Part shown: piece after piece, positions 18,132 through 26,499 of the stretch
Layout of the letters: the number at the start of each line of letters is the position of its first letter
How positions within the stretch are numbered: position 1 is the stretch's first letter
Assembly (NCBI GenBank): GCA_002471375.1
Contig: DKPV01000028.1
Coordinates: 3,831 to 49,729 of the forward strand
Direction: 5' to 3'
DNA: 45,899 nt
Source: Flavobacteriales bacterium UBA7325
Lineage (GTDB): Bacteria > Bacteroidota > Bacteroidia > Flavobacteriales_D > Crocinitomicaceae
Made by a program: the position numbers and the translations under genes
Notes under the pieces: generated by a model
The model's input: the letters and a program-made list of their open reading frames with translations, nothing else
Databases searched by the model: none
Told to the model about the DNA's origin: nothing

Positions 18132-20582
18132 ACTTTTTTTCTTTGCTTTAAATCGATAGTTAAATGTGAAGAGTACATTTACACCTATTTCATCTGAGAA
18201 ATACCTCATTTCGTTCAAATAATCTCTATAGCTTTGATTCAAAACATTAGTAGCCGATATACCCGTTGAAAAATGCTTCCAATCTAATTTCCAAGAAATA
18301 TTTAGAAGAAAATAGCCATCAGGGGCGTCTTTAAAATCGAAAATTTCACTTTCAGATGTGAGTTCTAATGTTCCATCAATTAATTCCTCCGGTGCAATCG
18401 TTCTTGGGGCTTGAAACTGAGTAAAGGTATATCCTCCTTCAACAGACAATTCTGATGATTTAACCTTACAAAAACCTTTTTGTTTCCAAATAAACTTTTG
18501 GCTGATAGAGGCTGGAGGTTGATTAATCAATGTTTCGTTACTTGTAACGTTCCACGACCATAAATAACTCAATCGGGTCACTCCTGAGATAGATTTAGTC
18601 CAATTTGCTTTCCAACTGTAATCAGCTCCAGCGAAAAAAGCATTGGTTTGATCAAAAACAAATACAGGCATTGGACCTCTAATTGTTCCTATAACAGCCA
18701 TTGGCCGGTCAAAAATATAATTTTCAATATAGTGTGAATAAGCTGTGAAGGTGTGCTGGTGCTTTTTCTTGATAATTTTCAATTCATTCGTAAACTTATA
18801 TCCTCTCTCGGGAGAAACGGAACTTTCATTTAATGGAATCACTTTGTCAGTTCTTAATCCATTGGTTGAATTCCAATAATATCTTAGTAAACCAAAAGAG
18901 GATTTGAATCCGTGTTGCCCAAAACTAAAAAGTTCAGCCATGTTAGGCGTACGCCAGGCCGTACCTAAATTTGTTCTGAAAACCGTATTTTCCGAAATTT
19001 TTTGAATATATCCAATAGAGGCCGTCGCGTTTGTAAACTCAAAGTCATCTCTGAAAATATCTTGACTAGTTTCTCTTCCAGCTACTGAATTGGATTCATA
19101 ATCAACACGTGCACCCAATTCAAGAGAACTGTTGTTGAACTTTCTAGTTTCGGTAATAAACGCACTGTAGCGCATTGATCGATAATTAGGAATAAAGGGC
19201 GTTGTTTGAGTTCCTGGATTATTGATGTTCTCCTGTCGAAATACTTGAATACCTATTAAACCATCAAGCTTAAACCATTTGGGATGATGCCAATTCAGCT
19301 GATAGTCAGTAGTTAATAATTCTAAATCTATTATTGGCAGTGCAACATCTCGTCGAACATCATATTCTTCTCTCTTATTTAATTGTATTCCTGAAATAAA
19401 GGACAACTTAGCTCGGTCCGAATAATGCCAATTCACCTCTGCCTTACCCATTTGATGCTGCGTCAATTGATTGGGTTCATTGATCGCGTAAGAAAATGGT
19501 CTAATGAATGTAGGTCTATCAGAATTTACAGCATAAACAAAAGCATTCCCACTTTCAGCAACAGAAGAGCGAAGCAAGGCCAAGTTTTGATCAACATATC
19601 CGTAATAAGCACGAAAATCCCATTTTTTAGAATGGTAGCGAACCCCTATATTTACTGATTTTTCCTCTTTACCTGAATTAGTCATAATATAGCTTGGAGT
19701 ACTTCTATCGCCTATTTTTGTAAATCCTGCATTCAAAAAATAACTCCATTTTTCGACTCCTTGCTCTAAATTGAGTGTCGAATGCATTCCCAAACCATTG
19801 GTCTGAAAGCCCGTTCCAATTTCAAGTCCCAAGGGATTATTTAAATCTAATGGATTAGGGTTAACAATGATTGTTCCTCCCAACGCTTCAGGCCCAAAAC
19901 GAACTCCTGTAGCTCCTTTAATTACAGTGATCGAATTTGCTGAAGAAATATCTATTTCAGGGGCATGTTCTGAACCCCAATTTTGGAACCCATGTTTTAA
20001 TCCATTATTCAAAATCAAAATTCGATTGCCATGAAGGCCATGTATGACTGGAAGTTGAACGTTGGCTCCTGCAGAAATCATTGATACGCCTTCTTGACCA
20101 GATAAGAGATCTGCAAGTGACTTTGTAGGTGCATTTTTGATCTCCTTTTGACTGATATTCACCTGAGAAATGGACTGCGTTCCTTCTTCCTTATGATATT
20201 CCCCGACAACCTGAACAGGTCCTAAATCTTGTACTTCTTGTGCTAGATATATAGGTAAAGGTTCATTCTTCTCGTGGTTACCTCCGCACAACAGATCACA
20301 GTAACCATCACAAGTAACTAATAAACTATCCTTTTCTGAACAAAGTCCTCCAATAAAGAATTTTCCTTTTGAATCAGTATACCCACCTTTAGGTGAATTC
20401 TTTAATTTGATTTTAACAAAGGGTAAAGGCTCCTTTGTTTCTTGGTCGAAAACCATGCCGCTAACCGAATAATTACAATCGTTACTTTGCGTCATGCCTA
20501 AATGTGATATAAACATGCTAATGATCAATAAAATCAACCATTTCGCAAATGAAACATCTCCAATATGACCTTTAAATATCAC
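18126..20582 (-). CDS. TonB-dependent outer-membrane receptor
   Basis: An 818-residue receptor for energised uptake across the outer membrane. Order: N-terminal hydrophobic export signal (about 14-30); carboxypeptidase-regulatory-like domain (about 38-115) with an unusual cluster of Cys, CDGYCDLLCGG; plug domain with IKNAPTKSLADLLSGQEGV, PVIHGLHGNRILILNNG and GATGVRFGPEALGGTIIVNP; then the beta-barrel. His-rich plug segments (HGLHGNR, KHGFQNWGSEHAP) resemble those of metal-uptake receptors such as the ZnuD type, so zinc or another metal is a reasonable guess and no more. No SusD partner is present, which argues against glycan uptake. It heads the operon with the small lipoprotein. Confidence 0.9.
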   Translation of the reverse strand: MIFKGHIGDVSFAKWLILLIISMFISHLGMTQSNDCNYSVSGMVFDQETKEPLPFVKIKLKNSPKGGYTDSKGKFFIGGLCSEKDSLLVTCDGYCDLLCGGNHEKNEPLPIYLAQEVQDLGPVQVVGEYHKEEGTQSISQVNISQKEIKNAPTKSLADLLSGQEGVSMISAGANVQLPVIHGLHGNRILILNNGLKHGFQNWGSEHAPEIDISSANSITVIKGATGVRFGPEALGGTIIVNPNPLDLNNPLGLEIGTGFQTNGLGMHSTLNLEQGVEKWSYFLNAGFTKIGDRSTPSYIMTNSGKEEKSVNIGVRYHSKKWDFRAYYGYVDQNLALLRSSVAESGNAFVYAVNSDRPTFIRPFSYAINEPNQLTQHQMGKAEVNWHYSDRAKLSFISGIQLNKREEYDVRRDVALPIIDLELLTTDYQLNWHHPKWFKLDGLIGIQVFRQENINNPGTQTTPFIPNYRSMRYSAFITETRKFNNSSLELGARVDYESNSVAGRETSQDIFRDDFEFTNATASIGYIQKISENTVFRTNLGTAWRTPNMAELFSFGQHGFKSSFGLLRYYWNSTNGLRTDKVIPLNESSVSPERGYKFTNELKIIKKKHQHTFTAYSHYIENYIFDRPMAVIGTIRGPMPVFVFDQTNAFFAGADYSWKANWTKSISGVTRLSYLWSWNVTSNETLINQPPASISQKFIWKQKGFCKVKSSELSVEGGYTFTQFQAPRTIAPEELIDGTLELTSESEIFDFKDAPDGYFLLNISWKLDWKHFSTGISATNVLNQSYRDYLNEMRYFSDEIGVNVLFTFNYRFKAKKKSK

Positions 20583-20615
20583 AAATAATATCCTTCGTTA
20601 GTTTTCACTGAACCA

Positions 20616-20623
20616 CAAATATA
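20616..20623 (-). promoter_or_regulatory. -7 element of the TonB receptor promoter
   Basis: TATATTTG on the minus strand is an exact TAnnTTTG match, 33 bases before the receptor ATG. No TTTG is found at the -33 position, as expected for a promoter that needs an activator or extra element. Confidence 0.42.
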
Positions 20624-20660
20624 CGGACCTTACCGCTACCTAGTTGCATTAATAAAGGAT

Positions 20661-20674
20661 TTTTTTTTTTTTTT
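20661..20674. repeat. Run of 14 T upstream of the receptor promoter
   Basis: A homopolymer of 14 T on the plus strand, placed about 38-51 bases upstream of the -7 element on the minus strand. Runs of this length are prone to slippage and could act as an A-tract upstream element or a phase-variable spacer. Confidence 0.5.
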
Positions 20675-20677
20675 GTA

Positions 20678-20698
20678 GAAATTAACAAAGTTAACTTC
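20678..20698. promoter_or_regulatory. Imperfect palindrome, possible operator
   Basis: GAAATTAAC-AAA-GTTAACTTC has 9-base arms with one mismatch. It lies upstream of the receptor promoter, with the T run between them. Size and symmetry suit a dimeric regulator such as a Fur/Zur-type protein, but the regulator is not identified. Confidence 0.35.
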
Positions 20699-20717
20699 GT
20701 ATTAAACGGCAAAATTT

Positions 20718-20729
20718 GGGGGTGATTTA
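20718..20729. repeat. Right copy of a 12-base near-direct repeat
   Basis: GGGGGTGATTTA, matching 17414-17425 at 11 of 12 bases, lies about 60 bases from the point where hutF homology stops. The two copies flank the receptor operon with its terminator and regulatory region. Confidence 0.4.
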
Positions 20730-20789
20730 GCAGTTTGGTAATAGCGAGTTCATGAGTTTACGATCTTTTGAATAATGTGTGGTTAGAAA

Positions 20790-21725
20790 TTAAATTAATG
20801 GAAATAATCCGTCACCTAGATTCCCTTGTATTGTTTGACAAATGACCACGTTTGCGCCACTTTTCGAAATGCCGATGATTTCATTGTTTGTAAGGTGAGT
20901 TGCATGGATTAGATGATATCTGTTGCTCATTTCTACATTGTCCAACATCCATTCAACAGGTCTCTTGTTTAATTATGAAATACTGTCCTCTATTTCTTTA
21001 AGTTGCTCCGAAATGTGAATGTGAAAAGGAATGTCTCGAGGTCCCGTTTTAGCTAGCTCAGCAATATCTTTAGGTTCAACACCGCGTATTGAATGGATTC
21101 CAATACCAATATTTGCTCCATTATATTCTTTACAATCATTTTTACCAAACTCTAAAAGTTGCAAATATTCCTCAATTGTTGGGGTGATAAATCTTTTTTG
21201 CCCCTCCAACGGTGCTTTACCAAATCCACCTTTCTGACAGAAAATTGGGACTAGTGTAATGTTTATTCCTACAGTTTTTGCAGCAGAAATCAAGCGACTT
21301 CCCATTTCTGAAAGATTATTGTATTGCTTCCCATTCTTATCATGATGCACATAGTGAAATTCAGCAACGTTTGTATAACCGTGGCGCACCATTTCACTAT
21401 ATAGCATGGTTGCAATCGCTTCCATCTGTTCAGGTGAAACGTTTAAAGCAAGCTCATACATCGATTCTCGCCATGACCAGAAGTTATCAGAAGTGTGAGA
21501 GATATCATGAACTTCAGCTAAACCTGCTATGGCATATTGAAAGGCGTGAGAATGTGCGTTTTGAAATCCAGGTATAGCGTAACCATCAAAATTTTCTGTG
21601 TTTCGCGTTTTATTATTTGAATCAATTGATGTTGTAAAACCATTATCATTTATCGTAATTACAACGTTGGATCTCCACCCATCATTTTGTAAGATTCCCT
21701 TGAAGCTAAATTTTGCCTTCTCCAT
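20790..21725 (-). pseudogene. hutF: Formimidoylglutamate deiminase (hutF) pseudogene
   Basis: HutF converts N-formimino-glutamate to N-formyl-glutamate in histidine breakdown and is normally about 450 residues. The first 250 codons are good: metal-site His58/His60 in NAHSHAF, GIHSIRGV (His211) and HIHISEQ. A TAA at 20975-20973 then interrupts the frame, but homology continues in the same frame (LNKRPVEWMLDNVE, HLIHATHLT, GNLGDGLFPL) to a second TAA at 20792-20790. The rest, including the expected catalytic Asp near SDSH, is missing. Even the usual CPTTE is altered (CQTIQ). So there is a nonsense mutation plus loss of the 3' end. A -7 element is still intact upstream. Confidence 0.88.
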
Positions 21726-21741
21726 TGCTAATGATTCATAG

Positions 21742-21749
21742 CAAATGTA
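21742..21749 (-). promoter_or_regulatory. Residual -7 element of the hutF pseudogene
   Basis: TACATTTG on the minus strand matches TAnnTTTG and lies 16 bases before the ATG. A TTG is found 15 bases further up, which is shorter than the usual spacer. Confidence 0.33.
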
Positions 21750-21791
21750 CTTAGCTTATACCACCAATATAGTGACCTGGGTCACATTTGA

Positions 21792-23225
21792 CTAGAAATG
21801 CTTAAATGATAGAAGCCTAATCTCTTGCTTCAAGTTACTCTGTGCATCGGCTAATTTGAAAATAGGAACGTAATGGCCTCCACCAAGTTCTGCGGCTTCT
21901 CGCATTTCATCTTCATCATTGGATTTATTCTTTATCCCAACCACCGATAGAGTGAGTCCTTTTTTCTTGTAGCGTTTGATGTATCGTTTGTAGTCATCTG
22001 AATTTCTATTGAATGCCCCATCGGTGATGATGACAACATGATTAACGCCATTCTCAATCCTTGCACGGTGCGCTTGTTTGAATCCAAGTTTAATTCCTGC
22101 TCCGCCCGAAGTGTATCCGAATGCATGCAAATTGGAAACTTCTTCCTTGATTTTGTCCTTATTCGCACCTGAAGTAGGACGCAATAGAACTCTAGTATCA
22201 GATGCGTATGTCACAATTCCCATTTTATCCTGAGGGCGAATCATATCAGTTAGTTGCATCATGGAGTACTTCATTAACTCAATTTTGTCAACTTGTTTCA
22301 TTGACGACGAGACGTCTAACACGAATACAATATTGACTGGCTTAAAGTTTTGAGCTGTAAACTCATCAGGATCGAGCTTTTCAAGTGCAGGAGGAATTGG
22401 TGCAATTGAAGTCATCGTATCTCTGGTTACAGAAAGATCAGTTTCTAACTCCTCATTGATTTCAATAATGATTTCCGTTAGTGGAACTTCTGTAATAACT
22501 GTGGTGTCCGCAGGTGGCACCACAATAACCGGCGGCAATTCTTCTGGACCTCTCTCAAGTTCTACAACGATATAGTTCCTTTTGAAATTTACGTAAGCTC
22601 CAAGCTCTGCTGGGTAATAACCTTCATGCTGCGCATAGAAATAGCTCAGACCAATTGTCGCTTCTTCCTTTATCGTGCCTTTTTTATCTGTGAGATCAGT
22701 CCAGATTGGTCTACCACCCTGCAGCATAGTTACTTTTGACTTGCTTAAAGGTTCTCGCGTCTCTTTGTCAATTGTGACAACTGTTAGATCGAAGTTGTTT
22801 GGATTTCTTCCGCTTTGACGGTCTGTAAATGACGGGCAAGCTGTGAGCATGTTTCCTCCAGTTTGAGGGAGTTCACGCATACTTCCAATCATTTTAATGG
22901 TTGTAGCCTCACCACGATCGCTTGTGAAGACGTCTGCTGAATAGCTGAATCTTCCCTTCTTATCCGGAGTGACGTGTAAACGAATTAGAATTGAACTATC
23001 TTTTTCAATGATCTGCTTCGAGACGATATAGGTTACTTCGACGGGTTTTTTTACGCTCAACAACCATTCTTGTTTGTCTCCAATGTTTGTGAGTTTTAAA
23101 TCAAAATAGCGCGCAGAATATGGCTCCAAATCACCGAAATCGTGTTTGACTGTACTGAATTCGATTTGAGAATACACAAGGTTATTCAGTAATACGAAAC
23201 AAATGAGTATGAGTTCTTTCACCAT
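21792..23225 (-). CDS. Secreted VWA-domain protein with DUF1573-like N-terminus
   Basis: 477 residues. A signal peptide ends near VYSQ (residue 20). Residues about 21-115 look like a DUF1573/ASH-type beta-sandwich (HDFGDLEPYSARYFDLKLTNIGD). A carboxypeptidase-regulatory-like segment follows (about 145-225), then a proline-rich linker. The von Willebrand factor A domain starts near 297 with the MIDAS DVSSS (304-308) and later the IITDG strand. Such domains bind ligands through a divalent metal. The function is unknown; an envelope or adhesion role is inferred. It lies 66 bases from the hutF pseudogene. Confidence 0.82.
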   Translation of the reverse strand: MVKELILICFVLLNNLVYSQIEFSTVKHDFGDLEPYSARYFDLKLTNIGDKQEWLLSVKKPVEVTYIVSKQIIEKDSSILIRLHVTPDKKGRFSYSADVFTSDRGEATTIKMIGSMRELPQTGGNMLTACPSFTDRQSGRNPNNFDLTVVTIDKETREPLSKSKVTMLQGGRPIWTDLTDKKGTIKEEATIGLSYFYAQHEGYYPAELGAYVNFKRNYIVVELERGPEELPPVIVVPPADTTVITEVPLTEIIIEINEELETDLSVTRDTMTSIAPIPPALEKLDPDEFTAQNFKPVNIVFVLDVSSSMKQVDKIELMKYSMMQLTDMIRPQDKMGIVTYASDTRVLLRPTSGANKDKIKEEVSNLHAFGYTSGGAGIKLGFKQAHRARIENGVNHVVIITDGAFNRNSDDYKRYIKRYKKKGLTLSVVGIKNKSNDEDEMREAAELGGGHYVPIFKLADAQSNLKQEIRLLSFKHF

Positions 23226-23268
23226 ATATTATAATCAAAAAACGTTCCTAAGGCAACTCGGTTACACC

Positions 23269-24033
23269 TTATCTAAGGCAAAAAGATAATAATGATTCTT
23301 GAAATTCATCTGGAGCCTCGGCATGAAGCCAATGACCAGCGCCTTTAATCGTGTCAAATTCTACGTCGGCAAATTGCTCTTCAATGTCGGAATATTGTTC
23401 TTCAAGAATATAATCTGAAAGTTCGCCACGCATGAAAAGTGTTGGAACCATTACTTCTCCCTCAGGGAGTGCGGAGAGAATTTCAGGCATTTCACGCTCA
23501 AGAACTTTGACGTTCATTCGCCAAGCTAGTTTTCCTTTTTCTACCCAATATAGGTTCTTAAGTAAGAACTGCTTCACACCTTCAGATTCAATATGTGGAC
23601 TCATTTGTACTAAAGCTTCACGGCGGGCTTTTAGTTCTTCGACTTTTACCGAGTTTATTCCCCCGATTATATGATTATGGTGCATTGGATAAGAGGTAAT
23701 CCCCATATCTAGAATGACCAATTTTTCGAGTAGTTCTTCATGTTTTTGAGCAAAATGCATGGCAACTTTACCACCCATTGAATGCCCTACTAAGATGAGG
23801 TCTTCCAGTTGTAGATCCTCGTAAAGTTCTAATACATCTGCTGCCATAATTTCATAGGAGAATTCATCGCTCCAATCAGAATGGCCGTGATTTCTTAAGT
23901 CAACTAGAATTACTCTATAATACTCGGATAGCTTGATGGCTTGAGATTGCCAATTGTCAGAATAACCGAACAACCCATGGAGGATCATCATTGGTTTTCC
24001 ACTTCCCATTTCCCTTGCGTGTAATTTCATCAA
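23269..24033 (-). CDS. Alpha/beta-fold hydrolase (YbfF-like esterase)
   Basis: A 254-residue cytoplasmic hydrolase. The oxyanion strand LHGLFGYSDNW (residues 19-29), nucleophile elbow GHSMGG with Ser85 and the final His in GAGHWLHAEAPDEF are intact; the acid is probably the Asp in GELSDYI. It is closest in form to the YbfF/short-chain acyl esterase group. The true substrate is unknown. It runs in the same direction as the phosphodiesterase-like gene, 27 bases downstream of it. Confidence 0.86.
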   Translation of the reverse strand: MMKLHAREMGSGKPMMILHGLFGYSDNWQSQAIKLSEYYRVILVDLRNHGHSDWSDEFSYEIMAADVLELYEDLQLEDLILVGHSMGGKVAMHFAQKHEELLEKLVILDMGITSYPMHHNHIIGGINSVKVEELKARREALVQMSPHIESEGVKQFLLKNLYWVEKGKLAWRMNVKVLEREMPEILSALPEGEVMVPTLFMRGELSDYILEEQYSDIEEQFADVEFDTIKGAGHWLHAEAPDEFQESLLSFCLR

Positions 24034-24060
24034 GATTCTTTCTGCAAAAGTAGTGAGAAT

Positions 24061-25011
24061 CTATTCAAAAAGCTCTCTCATAATTTCACCTTCGCTCTTA
24101 GGCAATTTAAACTTTAACATATATGCTACTGTTGAAGCGATGTCTACTTGTTCATAACTCTTTGTGACAGTTCTTCCGCCTTTGAAATCAGGTCCCAGAG
24201 CGAGCAGACTTACCTTCTGACATCCTTCACAATTGTCACCATGACCAACAAATTCATCTGCAACTCCAGGTGAGTGCCTACCGTGATCATTAGTTATAAG
24301 TAAGGTAGTTTTGTTCTTGTATATTGGATCATTCTGAATGAATTCCCATAATTGGGCAACATAGGTGTCTGTTTGATTAATTCCCAGTATATAGGCATTC
24401 CAGTTTGCTTGATGTCCAGAGTAATCTGGTTCGCGGAAGTTGATTAAGGTCAAATTTGGATGATCCTCACTCAATATGGTGAGTGTCGCAGCGAACGTTG
24501 TACTATCATCTCGATAACCAGTCCCTAAGCCTAAACCTCCAATTCCACAATTAGTTGATGGCATATACTGATTATTCCAATCCGTGTCCTCACAATTGGC
24601 CAAAACAGCCAGTTTATCCTTGCTACAGATTAGCCAAGCTTTATTGGCAGCGGTAGAGTTTTCTTTTCTCCATAATTGAAATAAAGAAGGGTTCGCTGGT
24701 AGTTCTAATCCATTATTATCGATCGTTTGGTTAACCCCAGTCAGAATTGAAGTATGACCGGGAGTTGTTGATGTCACTCCAGTGTTCAAAAAGTTAGTAA
24801 AAAGAACTCCTTGTGATGTTAGGGCTGATTGATACGGTATGTTAGTATGATTAGGATCGCCCCATGTTTCGCTATATCTCGGTCCGTCGATGACAACAAT
24901 AATTACATATTCTGTCGTAAGATTTTTATATGGATTGTCCTTTCTGCACCCAATGAGCACTAAAAATAGGATTAGAATATTTAAGTATTTGATATACATT
25001 ACCGTACGCAA
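24061..25011 (-). CDS. Alkaline-phosphatase-superfamily phosphodiesterase-like lipoprotein
   Basis: A 316-residue lipoprotein with lipobox LIGC (Cys22). Metal-binding elements of the type I phosphodiesterase/nucleotide pyrophosphatase fold are visible: VVIDG (Asp42), the nucleophile region TSTTPGHTS (80-88), EPDYSGH, NDHGRHS and GHGD near the C-terminus. It probably acts on a phospho- or sulfo-ester outside the inner membrane; the substrate is not known. A second start at the fifth codon is possible and keeps the signal peptide. Confidence 0.83.
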   Translation of the reverse strand: MRTVMYIKYLNILILFLVLIGCRKDNPYKNLTTEYVIIVVIDGPRYSETWGDPNHTNIPYQSALTSQGVLFTNFLNTGVTSTTPGHTSILTGVNQTIDNNGLELPANPSLFQLWRKENSTAANKAWLICSKDKLAVLANCEDTDWNNQYMPSTNCGIGGLGLGTGYRDDSTTFAATLTILSEDHPNLTLINFREPDYSGHQANWNAYILGINQTDTYVAQLWEFIQNDPIYKNKTTLLITNDHGRHSPGVADEFVGHGDNCEGCQKVSLLALGPDFKGGRTVTKSYEQVDIASTVAYMLKFKLPKSEGEIMRELFE

Positions 25012-25074
25012 GATAAGGAATTATTCTGCAGCGTATTTTTCTTAAAAAAGTCTTGGAATAGGGATATTGTTGGC

Positions 25075-25852
25075 ATGGCTAGATTACATCTTTTTGAATT
25101 CGAAGATTTACAATGGTTTCCCTCTACCATTCGAGATTACATGACCGATTTTCTCCAGGTGGTATCGAATAAGTTTGACTTTTATAAACCGATTACGCCA
25201 ATTCTGAAACGGGGAGTTGACGCATCCGATTTTTAGAGAAATAATCGATCTAGCCTCAGGAGGTGGTGGGGGCTGGATTAAACTTGGTGAACATATTGCG
25301 GATGAAATACCAGATGTCAAGGTAAGGTTGACCGACTATTATCCTAACATTAGCGCATTTAACCATACGGTGAAGAAGCGACCGGAATTGTTTTCTCATG
25401 AGGAGGAATCTTTAAATGCACTAGATGTTCCAAAGAATTTAAAAGGCCTTCGAACGGAGTTTCTATCATTTCATCACCTTAAGTCTGGTGATGCTCGACA
25501 GATTTTGCAGAACGCAGTTGATGCAAATAGTCCAATCGCTGTATTCGAAGCGCAGAAACGCTCGGGTGGTGATTTCATAAAGTTCTTCTTATCTCCAATG
25601 AATGTACTCTTGATCACGCCATTTATAAGACTGTTCAAATTTGGGAGAATTTTATTTATTTATCTAGTTCCCCTTGTTCCAATTTTCGTTTGGTGGGATG
25701 GTCTAGTATCTGTTTTGAGAACATACTCCGAAAAAGAATTGAAAGGACTCGTTGATTCATTAGACAACAAGGATGCTTTCGTATGGGAGATTAGTTTTGT
25801 TAAAAACGGAGCAATAAAAATATACTACTTGCTCGGAGTTCCGAAGGTCTAA
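25075..25852 (+). pseudogene. Class I SAM-dependent methyltransferase-like gene, frameshifted
   Basis: Two overlapping frames together make one protein of about 258 residues. The first runs from ATG 25075 (MARLHLFEFEDLQWFP, then RDYMTDFLQVVSNK and ILKRG) to a TAG at 25234-25236. The second opens after a TGA at 25205-25207 and continues HPIFREIIDLASGGGGGW, the SAM-binding glycine loop, then LTDYYPN, to 25852. Removing one G from GGGG at 25211-25214 joins them as ILKRELTHPIFREIIDLASG. So this is either a recent frameshift or a base-calling error. A TTG start at 25217 would give a protein without its normal N-terminus. The target molecule is unknown. The end overlaps the convergent lipoprotein gene by four bases. 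Confidence 0.8.
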
Positions 25853-26370
25853 GATGTAAGTAGGCTGGAAAAAATTTCCAGTAGATTCGGTAGTTGAAAT
25901 CCAGATCCAGAAGACATGGTAACAGTGGACTCTTCTTCGTCAGATGATTCAGTACTTGTTTCAACTTCAACAGTGTCATCTTTACGCGACTTGATTTTCG
26001 TTGTAGTACTCTCACCAACTGTAAATTGTCCATCATTAACTTCAGTTACAATTTCTACGATCTCGTCGGCTGAGATTAGTTCTTTATCAAACTGAATGGT
26101 TGCAATATCTGTTTCGCGATCCTCTTCAAAGTCAAAATTACACTCTCCGATCCCTTCAACAGTTTTAAGTTCTTTGCGAATACTTCCTCCGCAACCCATT
26201 TTGCATACCATTCCGTCAATATCAAGTTTTAAAACTCGATTAGGTGTTACGTCAGCAACTCTTTCTACTTTTTCGCCATCAGAATTTTCGGTCAAATCAA
26301 CATCGGTTGTTGATGTGCTACAAGAAAAGAGGATCGTTGCAAGTCCTAGTCCAAATAATAGATTTCTCAT
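25849..26370 (-). CDS. Lipoprotein with heavy-metal-associated (HMA) domain
   Basis: From the ATG at 26370 the protein has 173 residues and a lipoprotein signal ending LFSC (Cys17). A TTG start at 26391 would add seven residues. Residues about 46-108 resemble an HMA fold with IDGMVCKMGCGGSI, where the metal-binding cysteines (56 and 60) are spaced CxxxC, a variant common in Bacteroidota, instead of CxxC. The C-terminal third is rich in Ser, Thr and Glu and looks disordered. It may bind copper or another soft metal at the envelope. It stands alone, convergent with the methyltransferase-like gene. Confidence 0.78.
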   Translation of the reverse strand: MRNLLFGLGLATILFSCSTSTTDVDLTENSDGEKVERVADVTPNRVLKLDIDGMVCKMGCGGSIRKELKTVEGIGECNFDFEEDRETDIATIQFDKELISADEIVEIVTEVNDGQFTVGESTTTKIKSRKDDTVEVETSTESSDEEESTVTMSSGSGFQLPNLLEIFSSLLTS

Positions 26371-26499
26371 AAGAGTTAATATCAAGAACAAATGTACGGT
26401 AAAAGAGGATTTGATAGGAAGAAAAAATGTTAAAATCAGAGGAGTCTAATCTCTTTTATTCTAAATAGCGCAAAACTCAAATAAATAACTTGGTTTACG

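Noticed and set aside
20700..20789. End of an insertion sequence or integron cassette next to hutF
   Set aside because: There is no transposase or integrase fragment I can name and no clear terminal inverted repeat; a short open stretch ending LLPNC is not enough.
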